Part shown: positions 1 to 11,303 of the stretch, one piece after another | Numbering within the stretch: position 1 is the first letter of the stretch | Layout of the letters: each line of letters opens with the position of its first letter | Source of the DNA: Rhyacichthys aspro | Lineage: Eukaryota; Chordata; Actinopteri; Gobiiformes; Rhyacichthyidae | Assembly: GCA_036850595.1 (NCBI GenBank) | Contig: CM072156.1 | Span: 8,735,441-8,799,440, forward strand | Reading direction: 5' to 3' | Length of the DNA stretch: 64,000 bases | Made by a program: the position numbers and the translations under genes | The notes under the pieces: generated by a model | Seen by the model: the letters and a program-made list of their open reading frames with translations, nothing else | Databases searched by the model: none | What the model was told of the DNA's origin: nothing

Positions 1-1160
1 GGAAACAGAGCTGCCGAGAAAGAGGACACGGTCAAGAATGCAGAGAAGTAATGAGTAGGGGCAGAGATAACAGGGCACTGATGATAGTGAGGTGAATGAA
101 CAGGGGATTTATGCAGTATGCTGTAAAATAAACTGGAACACATGGGTAAAAAGAATTCAATAGTAAAATAACTGTGTATTTTCCTCTCCAGAGAAACCCA
201 GTTGAACACACCATTTTGGATCCATTACTTCCTGTTCCTACAACTGGCCCAACTGAGACAATACACTGAACTAATCTTCTGATCTGTTTCTACTGGGTTT
301 GTCCGTATAGATTACAACATGACCCCGCAGGGCTACCGTAGGTGCTCACACGCTGGAAAAAGTGGTGTGAGGTGTGGAATTGCAAGCAGGAAACACTGAA
401 ATCTGAAGTCATACAGCATATTATGCAGGGTTGCTTATTTTCTAAACCAAATTAACAGTCTGTGGAGAGTATTTGTGTTAATTACATTTCCACTGTCATA
501 ATTACAAGGTGGAAACAGAACGACCAAGAAAAAAGATGAATGTGAGCTGAAACAAATAGAATAAACCCAAAATGCTGCATTTGAAAAAAAAAGCAAAAAA
601 CACTTCTGTACTTGAGAATATGTAGGTCAACTCTTCATTCACCATTATTTCTCCTTCCACTTTCTCAGACCCACTAAGGACAGCTGTGGTTTCTGCGGGA
701 CCTCTGCGGTTGACCCTTCCCTCCCTGGTGTGAACAATGCAATTTGGGCGTTAACCCAAACCCAGCGACTACATCACATGCTTCTGTTTACACGACCAAT
801 GAGGAATGGGTCATCTGTTTAGTCCTTACATAAACCCTTCATGGAATAAATTGTCTAACTGTACTAGGACCCCAGCCAGGAAAAAGCACTTGCCCCATCA
901 CTATCACTTAAATCTTAACAAAAAAATAATAAATGAATCAAAGCCTGGGTTTGTGGCATGTTTATCTACTAAGTGTTGCTATAGTCACACAGGACGGCTG
1001 GTTGGGCCCGATGTTTATACTGTTACTTCCTCAATCCATTCATCTTCCTCAAACTAAGTCACTTCCTGAATGGCCTTCACTTTTAGTTTTACAAAGAAAC
1101 AGAAAATGTAGTTCTAATCAGTCAGCCAGTGATTTGAATTAGTGTAGCCAATGTGGTTTT

Positions 1161-1600
1161 GATAATGTTGTAGTAATAAAGACCAGTTTAAAGTCTTTTT
1201 TTGGACTCAAACTTGTAATTGGTCTTGTCTTGGAATTTTAAAACAAAACCGACCAATACCACAACTGGTTTATTTGTCCACAGTGATGAAAACTTCTACC
1301 AGTTTATCTTATTTAAATTTGAAAAATGTCCCTCTTACTCTGCTTCTTTCACCAAGTGCTAATTCCTTAATGAGTCTGGATCTCATCTAAGACTGGATTT
1401 GTAGTATTTAGACTTTTAAACTGTTCTCTGGGGTCATTTTCATCATAGAATACACTGGTTTTGCTCTTTTCTCAGTCTCGCCCTGCCATGGTCTTGTTCT
1501 CAGTTGATCTCTCAAAGTCTCTGCCTTTTCTTGGTCTCCATACTCTGATCTTGTTCATGACTTGGTCTCAGTAAATGTGGTCTCGACTACAAAACATGTT
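1161..1600 (-). repeat. Interspersed repeat, AAGACC-rich family, copy A
   Basis: Read on the minus strand this matches the repeat at 18356-18745 in the same block order. Shared blocks include GTAGTC.AGACC.CATTTAC, TCCAGACTCATT and CCAGTTGTGGT.TTGGT, followed by a GACCAAGACAAGAC-like tail. The copies are diverged with indels, as for old interspersed elements. I cannot assign a named family. Confidence 0.6.
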
Positions 1601-3797
1601 TATGAACAAGTGTTAGTTAAGAGCATGGGCAGTGTGTTCCATTCTTACCATTATATTACATTGGGAAAAAAGGGGAAACTTAAATATTACGTATCATATC
1701 ATCAGCGTGACAAACTTCTTGCTTATTGCATGTTTTCCTAAGAATGTGGAACCCTGTACGGAGGAAAAACAACTATTTTGACAGCTGCTATAAAGGGGAC
1801 TTCCAACTACAGGCCAGTATTGAAGATTACAGGGACAGCATTTGTGCAAGAATTACTGTCTGCATATTATTGTGACTGCAGGCAGGTATTGTGTAGCTAT
1901 TCCAAATAAAACTCAGATGATGGCAAAACAAACTCCTTTCTTAGTTTCTTTGTTATAGTGCTCTATGTGTCATCAGAATAAACACATCTCTAGCTACTAC
2001 TCCAGCGTAGCGTCTAGCGGCTGAGTTTGAAGAAGTGAGGAATCCGGAGTAGCCGACCTATGCCAAGACTCCAGTCGAGTTACTCAACAAGCTAACACAT
2101 GGGCATTTTGTGACATGGCTTGTACATAGTGGGGAACAACTGCTGCCCTTGAAAGCTGCCCCCTCTGCTCCGGTGGATTGTCCTGCAGACTGGACTCCAC
2201 TCTGAGTCCTGCCTGTTTGGAGGCCAGTGTACAAAAGGGTATTATTGACATGCCCCAGCTGCAAAGCTGCCCCACCGCAGTTGCTCAGTGGGGGGATTCT
2301 TTTACAGACCTGCAGCTGAGGTAGTATGGGCTAAAGAGCTACAGACACGGCTAGTAAAGAGTTAAGGAAAAGTGGGAAATAGTTTAAAGTTTTGCTGTGA
2401 CATCCTGGGCTTAATGGACATATAAGTGAAAGAAAATGACAGCAAAACAAGCTCAAACATCTGCCAAAAACAAAACATGAAGGTTCACTTAACTTTACAA
2501 AACTGCAGAGGATATATGGATATTGCAACTATAAAAGTCTAATCCTCTTCTCTCGTTCTTCAGGTTGTTTCTTAACTATTTTAGAAGGCAGGGCACGACA
2601 GCATGAATGCACAGCAGAGTGGAACAGAAAACAAAGTCGCAATCCAAGAGAACATTCATTGGATAAATAAAGATGAAAAAAGCAGGTGTTGTTGCTCTTG
2701 CGCTGATCCGTGGGGATACATTTGGACGCAGTCGATGCTAGAAAGGTCAGACATAAATGTGTAGGGCGTGGAGTAAATATGTTGAGAATGGAATGCTAAA
2801 CTACTACCAAAGAGCCAAAAAGGGAACAGCTACTGTATACCTCCAATGCAAACACTGAGTAAATTTTGTCTTCTCTGCATCGTTTTCCTTTTGTCATAAT
2901 CATCGACTCTATGCCTCGTGGATAAATCACAGTTCTGACACGAGCCGGGGGTAAATTTGACCACTTCCTGTTTCCAGCAGCATTGGGCCCCCTCAGGAAT
3001 GCATGTGTGCAGAAGAGAGTAGACCAAGTCAGAGACTGTAAATGTTGACAGCACACGCTTCTGTGGGCAGCCGAGTAGCAACAATCTAAATAGGACAAAC
3101 CAGAAAGTGGTACAACGATAACAGGCAGAAGCAATAATTTAACCAAACGCTTTTTGATCTGTACACAGATAATAGCTCTCTGAAGATGAGAGAAAATGTA
3201 AAGCACTCTGGCAGCTTTCTTATGGTACAGCACTTAAAAATAAAAAATAACAAATATGTTCCACACCATCACAACAAAGGCCACTTTTGTGTTAGTGTTG
3301 TGTATTTACTTTGACGATATGGAAACTGATTGAAGCTTAAATAATCAGCTGGATATCTGAGGATGCACATGCTGTTCAGAAGTAAAAACTAAACCAGATC
3401 AACAACTCCTTAAACACTACACCACTATAAAAGACCCCACTCAAAGCACACACGCAAAACTAGGGGCTTAGGGACCAAATTCTCTCTCTTGCAAATAGCC
3501 AATAATAGTGGGATTAAAACTGTAAAAAGTATTAACAAACATGAACACTACAACACAAAAAGCTTTCCAACAATATCTTCCCCATCTCCCAAGATTAAAA
3601 TATTTCCCTTGTTTTCTATTTTAACACGGCCAGCCTCAGACCGATCTGTCACACACCACGAGACCTCCACATGGACCAGTGCTGCTGCTGTGTCCACCCA
3701 AACAGTACACCCTTTGATAGCACGTCACTCAGCGCCACCCGGCCCCCGACAAGCACTCTCCTGCTTTTAATAACACAGCCTCCTCTGCAGCTCCAGA

Positions 3798-3832
3798 GAA
3801 GAAGAAGAAGAAGAAGAAGAAGAAGAAGAAGA
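3798..3832 (+). repeat. GAA trinucleotide microsatellite
   Basis: About 11-12 uninterrupted GAA units (AAG/AGA depending on frame) in the scarf2 3' intron. The poly-Arg and poly-Leu frames across it are repeat translations, not genes. Confidence 0.97.
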
Positions 3833-4269
3833 TTGAAACGAGTAAAAAAGGTGGGAAGAAAAAATGGTTGTAATAATATGAACACATGGCATTTTAGGGT
3901 GCCAAGAATAATAAGGGACTCTAAAACCAGAACATTCCTTTCAAATGAAACCTCATACTTGCCTGGCAGCCACCATACACTTTTCAACCCTATTCATCAG
4001 CTAAGGTACTACTGCACAAAAACACCTACTCTGCCTGTTATTGTCTCCTCTTTGTTAAGAAACAGGACAATGAAACAATTAGCATACTCTACTGTATATT
4101 CTAAGACATTGTATTAGTACAATAAGTAACAGTAATAGCCATTGGGTAAGCTTTTAAATGATATACTTCAGCAAATTGTGTTGTACGGGAACTTGAGAGA
4201 TGATTACACAAAACATAGCCGCCTCTGGCACTGCTGCGGTGGGATATGAGAAAGAGTTTTGAGGCTTAC

Positions 4270-4367
4270 CGACTACTTTGGGCAGTTTCTGTCGCCTCAG
4301 TGGAATACGGGGGAGTTTTGTGCTGATTCGGCTGAATCGTCCACACAGGATCCGCTTGGCTTTTTTG
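4270..4367 (-). CDS. scarf2: scarf2 coding exon 9: basic juxtamembrane tail
   Basis: 98 nt, residues 453-485. Encodes KKAKRILCGRFSRIS and KLPRIPLRRQKLPKVV, the most conserved intracellular block of SCARF2. It ends GTC G|GTAAGC, so the transcript continues to at least one further exon to the left of this window. Confidence 0.94.
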
Positions 4368-7300
4368 CTGTTGGTAGAGTTGTCTTGGTTAGTGAAAAGG
4401 GATGACGCCATGGAAACCCAAATGAATCATTCAAGAGGCTCATTAAACCTGGACCTATGCCTCTTTTGAGGGCTCTGAGGCTCCTCGCTACTGTAATGTC
4501 AATATATAAAAGTACTTAAAATACAATTCCTATGCATTTATTCACTTAACAACATGGTACCTCTGTGTGAGGGAGGAGAAAGTGATATTTTCCCATTATT
4601 TGCATAACCTCCTGTTGGGAACTTAAACTCCCGGCTATGAACTGTAACACTGTGGGAAGAATAGCGCTTATCCGACCAGCTGTCACTCACTTGTGGTCAT
4701 CTTTGTGTCGGCAGAGGCAGCAGCAGCACAGCAGCGAGAGGAGGACAATGAGTAAGAAGCAGACCAGGGTTCCCGCAGCGATCACGCCCATGCGCTGGTT
4801 AGGCTCTGAAAAAATGAGATGAAGGCAATTCTGGGTGTGCCATGTTGGCTCTAAGTGGCAGTCCCAACACCGTTTTACAGCAACAAAGCTTAGGTGACCA
4901 TAAGAAAGCAAAATGATGCAACAAATTCACTATTAGGCTCATCTTTCACAACATCACACCACTAACCCTTTCGTCGTTTCTTCCCCTCAACCCACTCTTA
5001 CCACACAGCATGTATGCTATCTTTTTCAATGATTTAGTAGTACCCCTCCCACTATAACAGAGATACAACCACAAGCTATAACTGCTCTATTGGATTCTCT
5101 ATGTATGAGCAGCATTTTGTTGATAAATGCCATCAGAAAAGGTAATCCAGGTATCTATACAGTGGCATTAGAGTAAAATGTGTGTGTTGGGCAGAAGAAA
5201 ATGCTATGAGGGAGTGATGACAGTTTATTATATTGGACAATGTTTACACAAGCCAAACTACTGCCCTAATAAACCTCAACAACAATATTCTCACTGCTAA
5301 TGTTCAGTTCCCTGCTCTTCTCAAAGGAATACATTTTTATTTCCTTCAACTCAGTCTCTCTTCAAATATCTTTTTTCTTTCTTTCCCTTCTGCCATCCTG
5401 CTCTATATTTCTCCTTCCTTCCTCTCACTCTGGCTGGACAGGAAGACAGCCAACAAACACAGCCATAAAAAGGACACTGGTTACTGGTATGCATCTGGAA
5501 ATACTATCAAGGCCTTGTTAACTGTAGCACTGCACACACTGACCTGAATAGATGTGTTTGTGTACAGCTCGGTGTTGTACAGAGACTTCAGCCCCGACAG
5601 CTGTCTTTTAGGGTTAGTTTAGGAGAGTTAAAATAACTTATGTCTACCACTAGTTTCTCACGTTACTGTTAACAGAGAAGCTAAATGGGAAACCAGCAAG
5701 TCGTCACCTGTAAAATACTCTTTACTTACGGAGATAGCAGGCACCAGACACAGGATCACAGTTCTTGACGTTGCAAGAGCACGTTTGGTTGCAGTTCACT
5801 CCGTACTGGCCAGGTTTACAGGTCATATTGCAACTAGGAAAGAGAAAAGATACAACAAGAGCTTTTAAATGACACTTAAATGTGTTTGACAATGTTTGAA
5901 ATTAGAAAAAACATTCAAAAGTTATATGGTCTCTATTTCTTTTATTAGTGTTTCCATTTCTATACACGGTATTGTCAAATTCTACAACACACTGACAGAA
6001 AATTTGTGTTTGTTGTAAGATTTGATGTACATCTGAAAGAAATTGAATGAAAAATTTTCTCTAGTTTACACAAAAATTGCAGTGCCTATTCCGATATTAG
6101 ATTAGATCAGATGTGATAGTGGTGCAACTTACTATGTTCCATAAAAGCCTGCGTCACACAAACACTCCCCGGTGACAACATGACAGATGCCATTAAAGCA
6201 GTGACTGCAGTTGTTCTCGCAGTTCTCACCGTAAGTGCCGTTGGGGCAGCGCACCTCACACCTATCATAGACAGAGGAATGCTGTGATTACTGTCATCGT
6301 CAAGCCTGGCAGTGTGACTCATGCCGATTACAGACATGGAAGGTAAATATGACGGCTATGAAGCTACAACTTTAACTTTGTTGATGATATGTTTTAAGTG
6401 GTGAAATTATAAAGCACAGAGAAAAAAAACAAGTACAACAAAAACAGTCCTTTTACCTACTTGTTTTACACTGGTGTTGTAGCTAATTCTTACCTGTCCC
6501 CAATCCAGCCGGGGTTACAATGGGAGCACTTGCCATGTATGGGGTCGCAGTGGTGACCATCTTTACAAGTGGGACACACCTCTTGGCAGTTTTCACCAAA
6601 GAAGCCTTTAGAACACAGCTGATCACAGCGTGTCCCGTTCCAGCCTCTGTCACAAGTGATGCAGCGTCCCTCCGTGACCTTACACGGCTGTTGACCTTTG
6701 CAATGCCCACACCTGTTTTCAGGTCCAGATAAACGTTGAAAGAACAGTACAAAATTGAACAGTAACAGCATTATATATTGCCCATCTCTCACCTGTTCCT
6801 GCAGTTTTGACCATAGAAGCCAGCAGGACATGGCTCTCTACAGAACTTCCCCCGGTACCCTGGTGTGCAGGTGCACGAACCATCCGCCGGGTTGCACTTG
6901 CCGTGGATGCACTGACAGTAGCGCTCACACCTCGGCCCCCAGAGCCTCTCCCGACACTGGCATCGCCCCGTGAACTGGTCACATGGTGAGTTGTTACAGT
7001 TGCACTGGACCCCACAGTTTCGCCCCATCCAGCCAGGGTTGCACAGACAGCGTCCCGTCATCGCGTCACACACTGAATTAATGGTGCAGTAACAGTTGTT
7101 ATTGCACTGGGGGCCCCAGGCGCCAGGGTGGCATGTGCATTTGCCAGTCTCTTGGTCGCATTTGCCTTTTTGGCAAAGGCAAGCATTCTCACAGTTGGGT
7201 CCCCAGCGGTTGTGGTTGCAGGTACACTCTCCGGTCAAGTCGTCACACTGGCCGTTGGGGTAACAGTGACATTTCCCCTTGCAGTCAGGGCCCCAGAACT

Positions 7301-9277
7301 GAGCAGGACACTCTGTGGACAAATACAGTGTTTCAGAAACAAGGCTTTTTAACTGTCTGTGATAATGTATATAAAACCTGTCTGTATCGCAAAAATATAT
7401 AAATGTTAGAAAAAGTCCTTTACTTGTATCACAGCTGGCTCCAAAGTATCCATGGCGACAGCGACATTCGTTGGGCCTGACACACACCTCATTTTCCTTA
7501 CAGGTGAAGTTGCCTTCACACAGAGCTAAGGTGAGCAAGAAGAGGACATATTATTCAAATCATTTAGAACACAATAAACATAAGCTGTGCAAATACTATG
7601 TCCTGTTACATACGTGTTGGGCATTCATCCCCTATCTGCCCCCATCCACTGCAGCACACCAATCCTGATGACCTGGAAACAAAGTTTTTGACATTCAGAA
7701 CGCAAAAGATGAAGAGCTTCTGTAACATATATTAACATGAATATTTTCAAAGCATCCACCAACACACAACTCTTTGATCTCAAAACTCTCATTGATGTGG
7801 ATCATTTCAAATCTCACAAACACAGCAAAACATTACAAATGACACATACACCAAGCACATGCTTACATATTTATCTGATTTTGTGCAATCTGTAATCTGA
7901 AAGCCCTTAACCCCACTCCCTGCCTCGTTTAGAGAAGGAGTGTGAATTTTCAACAACATATTGCGGCCAAGTTTTGGCTCTGTCAGGAAGAGACGGATGT
8001 TTCTCTTCTTCCTCCCATGCCTGTGACCTCTGTGGGGCCTCTGCAACACGTCAGCTTCCCAAAAAGTGTTTGAAGATGGCAGTGTGCTTTCAGTCAATGA
8101 GCAGAGCTCAACACTGTGTTTTATCCGAGCCAGAGGGGCACGTGCTAGAGATTTATATAAACTCTACATGCTTTTACTTGTTATATACTTTCAAATAAAT
8201 GTATATTTTACTATAGTTGATGACCTCCAACATGAATGGAGCTGATCATCAACCAACACCAACATGGCAGAAGTTTTTATTCACTATTGTGTTGAAAGAC
8301 AATAGAATATAGTGTTTGTTTCCAGAACACAAATACTGTTGAGAGGTGATTGAAGATTGTTCTGATAACACAGAAATGTAGTTCAGTAATAAATGTACAC
8401 ACACCTTGTCTTCACTTTTGGGTTTAAAAGGAAGGCTATAATGACAGAAGTTTAGGGACATTAAAAAACAACTCTGGCCCTGTCTGCATAGTCCTACATG
8501 GACTACTCTAGTATAGACAGCTGACTTATCATGGCTGCACAATAAATGTGTATTTTGTTCTTAAATTTCTAAACACAAGCTAAAAAACTGCAAAAACTGC
8601 AGATTCAATGTTTATTTTCTTTCAGTTGTCTGAAATCAGCGGGCATCCACTCCAGGTTCTAACTGTTGATCAGAAGTTTGCTGCGTTGCATCCAATATCA
8701 GTAAATATCCGTATTATGCAAGAACTACAACCACCAAGTCCACTCATGCCGTCAAGTCTGTAGCAGCGCCCCCTACAGAGCAAGGACAAGATTATCTTCC
8801 AGATGCACACATCTGCACAGCTACAGTAAACTGTCTAAAATGAAATGAAATCCCTGTTAAATAGGTGTAATGTATCAAAAACGACACTTTGCTGTTACAC
8901 GTCTCAGAACATGTTAATGAGGGAATTTAAACAATAAAGAAAGTGGTTGTGTAACACAGACTAATTCTCGCTCTCATGGGAACCGCTACTCGACAGGCCT
9001 GACAAAGATGTTGTGTTCCTATAAACTCCTCATCCTCAGTAAATCAACAGACAAGAAACTAAAGCAGTGGATGCTCTTTCAGCGACATGCCAAACCCGTC
9101 GGTTTGAATGAGGCACAAGGTAATTTGCTTTGCGCAGTAGGCTCGTTTCGGTTTGAGCAGTTCTTACCCATGTGCTTTGCATACATTCTTGCCTTTAGCG
9201 TTGAGTTCTTGGCTGAATGTGGAACAAAAGTATAGACAAACCACGGCGACAACAGCAAAATAGTTCTTTACATCCAT
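4270..9277 (-). CDS. scarf2: Scavenger receptor class F member 2 (SREC-II), 5' part, 9 coding exons, 3' end off window
   Basis: Type I membrane receptor-like protein with an EGF-like ectodomain. Coding exons in transcript order are 9277-9168, 7672-7614, 7525-7424, 7312-6793, 6712-6494, 6261-6133, 5833-5730, 4805-4691 and 4367-4270. All junctions are GT-AG and all phases agree, giving 1456 nt and 485 complete residues. Residues 1 to about 22 form a signal peptide. Residues 33 to about 413 are cysteine-rich EGF-like repeats with several N-glycosylation sequons (NFT, NGT, NMT, NQT). Residues about 421-445 form the transmembrane helix, followed by CCCC and a basic tail containing LCGRFSRIS and LPRIPLRRQKLPKVV. 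From memory, these tail motifs and the block CEGN..C.ENEVCVRP are nearly identical to human SCARF2 and differ from SCARF1. The start ATG at 9277 has A at -3 and G at +4. The large proline-rich cytoplasmic exon expected for the family is not between 1 and 4269. Human SCARF2 mutations cause Van den Ende-Gupta syndrome. Confidence 0.95.
4691..4805 (-). CDS. scarf2: scarf2 coding exon 8: transmembrane helix
   Basis: 115 nt, residues 415-452. Encodes PNQRMGV followed by a hydrophobic segment of about 24 residues ending SLLCCCCLC, then RHKDDHK, a positive stop-transfer. The cysteine cluster just inside the membrane is a candidate palmitoylation site and is also present in the mammalian protein. The donor is AA|GTGAGT. 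Confidence 0.94.
5730..5833 (-). CDS. scarf2: scarf2 coding exon 7: last EGF-like repeat
   Basis: 104 nt, residues 380-414. Encodes CNMTCKPGQYGVNC and then TCSCNVKNCDPVSGACYL, the membrane-proximal EGF-like unit with two sequons (NMT, NQT). It is below normal open-reading-frame length and was placed by phase, homology, the CCTAG acceptor and the GTAAGT donor. Confidence 0.92.
6133..6261 (-). CDS. scarf2: scarf2 coding exon 6: EGF-like repeat
   Basis: 129 nt, residues 337-379. Encodes CPNGTYGENCENNCSHC followed by TGECLCDAGFYGT. The six-cysteine spacing and the NGTYGE motif match the family. It ends in a GTAAGT donor. Confidence 0.92.
6494..6712 (-). CDS. scarf2: scarf2 coding exon 5: EGF-like repeats
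   Basis: 219 nt, residues 264-336. Begins RCGHCKGQQPC and includes GWNGTRCDQLC, with a sequon, and CNPGWIGD. From memory, CKGQQPC and GWIGDR are exact matches to human SCARF2. The acceptor is AAAACAG, with a modest pyrimidine tract. Confidence 0.94.
6793..7312 (-). CDS. scarf2: scarf2 coding exon 4: main EGF-like repeat exon
   Basis: 520 nt, residues 91-263. Tandem EGF-like/laminin-type units of about 40 residues follow the pattern C.C...G.CD..TG.C.C..G.WG..C. Characteristic blocks are CPAQFWGPDCK, CQCRERLWGPRCERYCQC and CREPCPAGFYGQNC. The acceptor is CCACAG|AG and the donor CAG|GTGAGA. Confidence 0.95.
7424..7525 (-). CDS. scarf2: scarf2 coding exon 3
   Basis: 102 nt encoding LCEGNFTCKENEVCVRP and then CRCRHGYFGASCDT, the first full EGF-like unit, with an N-glycosylation sequon NFT. 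The donor is A|GTAAAG. The open frame continues past the donor but the residues there (GLFLTFIYF) are intron translation. Confidence 0.93.
7614..7672 (-). CDS. scarf2: scarf2 coding exon 2
   Basis: 59 nt, between a TTTCCAG acceptor and a GTATGT donor. It encodes SSGLVCCSGWGQIGDECPT, the N-terminal cysteine motif (CC.GW.Q.GDEC) that precedes the EGF repeats in SCARF proteins. It is too short to stand out as an open reading frame and was placed by homology and phase. Confidence 0.9.
7673..9167 (-). other. scarf2 intron 1
   Basis: About 1.5 kb between the signal-peptide exon and exon 2. No coding potential was recognised on either strand. AGCGCCCCCTACAGAG at 8765-8780 resembles the reverse CTCF core, but imperfectly. 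The rest is ordinary AT-rich intron. Confidence 0.7.
9168..9277 (-). CDS. scarf2: scarf2 coding exon 1: start codon and signal peptide
   Basis: Starts with MDVKNYFAVVAVVCLYF, a short basic N-region followed by a hydrophobic core, then ELNAKGKNVCKAHG, which matches the mature N-terminus of the family (LNPKGRNVC in human). It ends in a GG|GTAAGA donor after 110 nt (phase 2). The intron to exon 2 is about 1.5 kb. Confidence 0.93.
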
Positions 9278-9930
9278 TGTACAAGCAGCAGCATCCTTCT
9301 GGTGCCTCTTCCTTATTTCCCTTCCTCACAATCGAGATGAATTTCACTGGACAACTCTCCGGTTTGTTTTATAATCCTTAAACGTGTTGTAAACACAAAA
9401 CCATAGTCCTTTCAGTGTTTCAAAAGTCTCGCCAACATTTACATCACCAAGAGACCAGACAATTAAATAGCAGCAGCAACAAGAGAACAGCTGAAAAAGT
9501 TCAAAAACTCCAACTCGAAAATCAGTGTGCTCTCAGTAAAAGTCGCTCCTCGGCGCCGTCAATCCCACGAACAGCTCTAAAAGAGGTCATCCTGCAAACC
9601 TGATGGGTCCGCACTCAGAACAGCACAAAAGCAATTACTTTCCAACGATGACTTCTTCGAACTGACAAAAATACATAGATGCAAATCTTGCCAAACACTC
9701 AAGAAGATGACCTCCCTCCTGCTCTGCTCCTTTATTGTGTCCGACGAGGAGCACTTACTCCATAACTTTTGTCCTGTGTTGCGCTCTCAGGAGTGGCAGG
9801 AGGGAAATTCCTGATTTGTTACTCTATCTTTGGCTCTGTTCGCCATGCGTGCGCCACCAATTTACATAGGCCTGTGCGCAACAGGGTCCACTTAATAGGC
9901 TTTGTCGAAAAACTCACACCGATACTTTCC
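9278..9930 (-). promoter_or_regulatory. Probable scarf2 5' UTR and promoter region
   Basis: Sequence directly upstream of the scarf2 start codon. On the minus strand it contains a GGCGCACGCATGG word (around 9844-9856), similar to an NRF1 site, an inverted CCAAT box (ATTGG) just upstream of it, and an AATAAAGGAG AT-rich stretch near 9730 that could be TATA-like. The transcription start is not defined by the sequence, so this is a positional call. Confidence 0.4.
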
Positions 9931-11100
9931 TGTGTCAATAGATCTTAAACTTGGGCCAATGGGGACTGAATTACATTTTTCAACAATATATTTAATAACA
10001 TAACCAGCTTAACACAAGACCATTATCTCAGTAAACTGTTTAGGCCTGGTGGAAGCATCAGCTATTATGCTTCTTTTGTTGAAATCTAGCTGCTTTAAAT
10101 AACATTGCTACAACATTTACACTTTGTGTAGCCTATAGACTGTGTGTGTGTATGCCTCTCTCTGGTGTAGGGTGAGAGTCTGAGTGGGGGTTGGAGGGCA
10201 GTATTAGAACGACATCTGAGACAATGGCTCCCCCATCTGTTAATGCGCACGAAGTGAGGCTGGCATATGGCCTCCTGAAGTTCACTGCAATAAAGGAAAA
10301 ACAAACAAAAAAACAAAACACTTCTTCACTGAAAGTCAAGGTGATGCCTCCATACATTTATGTCCAAAGTGGACAAGTTCATTCATGACAAGTGCTTATA
10401 AGTAGTTAGCCTAGATTTACACGGTGTCCCCTGGGTTCAGAGTCAACCTGAGATCAAATTATACAACTACTCAGATATCTCATCTTTTTAGTTACAAAAG
10501 CTGAAAGACAAAATAGCTGTAAGAAGAGGTGTTTTTGTCATTGTGAGAGTCTTGCGTTCGTGAATCACAGATGAACATAACTGATCCATCTGATAATTTT
10601 ATACAAACATTGATAGTGGTAATCACTCTCTTAGAAGCAAAGCCATAACTGTCTTACACTGACTGAGTCAAAGTCAGCAACAGGCCTACTGCAGCTGAGA
10701 GCATAGAATAGCTTTCATTTTTAACAAAGACGCCAAATGAGAATTCAAATCCTAACACGTTGCAAGTTTTTTTTTTTTCTTTTTCTTTTTATTATTGTAA
10801 GCCAAAAAAAAAAAAAATCACAATGAGAGATACATTATGCCAGTTGTCAGAAAGGAATGCAGTGGGACTGGTAGGCTACTGAGTGTCAAGACTGTGAGAA
10901 TGGCAAATGGCACATGACTTACTCAAAAATAAAAGGGCCCCAGAAAAGGTCAGGGCTATTCCTTAAAAAATGAGCCCAGCAGCCTCTAGGGGAGATACCG
11001 TCTAGGTGAGCATTAAAATACATTATAACGCACATAAACGCCCATTTACAGCGACAGGCTTGTGTGTCGTGTTGGTCTGAAGCTGTAAGTGTAGGCCTAG
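9931..11100. other. Intergenic spacer between scarf2 and prodh
   Basis: The start codons of the two divergent genes are 2026 bp apart. No open frame here looks like a protein. There is a short TG tract near 10138-10150 and a pyrimidine run (from about 10769) facing a poly-A run (about 10804-10817) that could pair as a weak hairpin. Possibly shared regulatory DNA. Confidence 0.6.
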
Positions 11101-11303
11101 GGCGCACACCGTGCGCACCTGCGCGGGAGAATAAAGTTTGGGAGTGATATAAGTCCTACGTCACAGCACAGCCTACCGCTGCTCCTGATGCTCCTGTCAC
11201 TTTGGTTTCAGGTTTACTGTAGGTTACGAGCTGCTGTAGCGTCATGTCGCTGCACCCTTGACTCTTTTGTTTAGTCTCCGTGGACATCTGACTGTTTACA
11301 CTT
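11101..11303 (+). promoter_or_regulatory. Probable prodh promoter and 5' UTR
   Basis: GC-richer than its surroundings. It holds GTGCGCACCTGCGCGG (11111-11126), like two NRF1 half-sites but with an extra base; a TATAAG word at 11148-11153; and TACGTCAC at 11157-11164, a CRE-like site. NRF1 and CRE sites are common in promoters of nuclear genes for mitochondrial proteins. An in-frame TGA four codons before the ATG at 11304 supports that ATG as the start. Confidence 0.45.
11188..11274 (+). promoter_or_regulatory. Upstream open reading frames in the prodh leader
   Basis: Two ATGs precede the prodh start out of frame. One at 11188 opens 28 codons (MLLSLWFQVY to TLDSFV, stop TAG at 11272). The other at 11244 opens five codons (MSLHP, stop TGA at 11259). 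If transcription starts at or before about 11180 both would be in the leader and could lower translation. The main ATG at 11304 has a poor context (C at -3, T at +4). Confidence 0.4.

Larger units (their letters stand above)
1..4269 (-). other. scarf2 3' intron (partial), no coding exon found
   Basis: Starts at the exon 9 donor and runs to the window edge. I looked on the minus strand for the expected continuation (the VAHHD..NTLNCSF-type start of the long cytoplasmic exon in the family) and found nothing similar. The open frames here are short and of unlikely composition. It contains one copy of an AAGACC-rich interspersed repeat (1161-1600) and a GAA microsatellite (3798-3832). This intron is at least 4.27 kb, longer than any other scarf2 intron seen. 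Confidence 0.6.

Noticed and set aside
2318..2334. GAGGTAGTATGGGCTA, similar to the let-7 seed
   Set aside because: The match covers only the seed region and there is no hairpin partner nearby.
2796..3233. 145-residue minus-strand frame in the scarf2 3' intron
   Set aside because: No similarity to the SCARF2 tail and no protein motif; composition is that of random intron sequence.
3649..4117. Open frames with poly-Arg or poly-Leu
   Set aside because: Driven by the GAA microsatellite.
6807..7402. Plus-strand open frames across the scarf2 EGF exon
   Set aside because: Shadow frames opposite a strongly supported coding exon.
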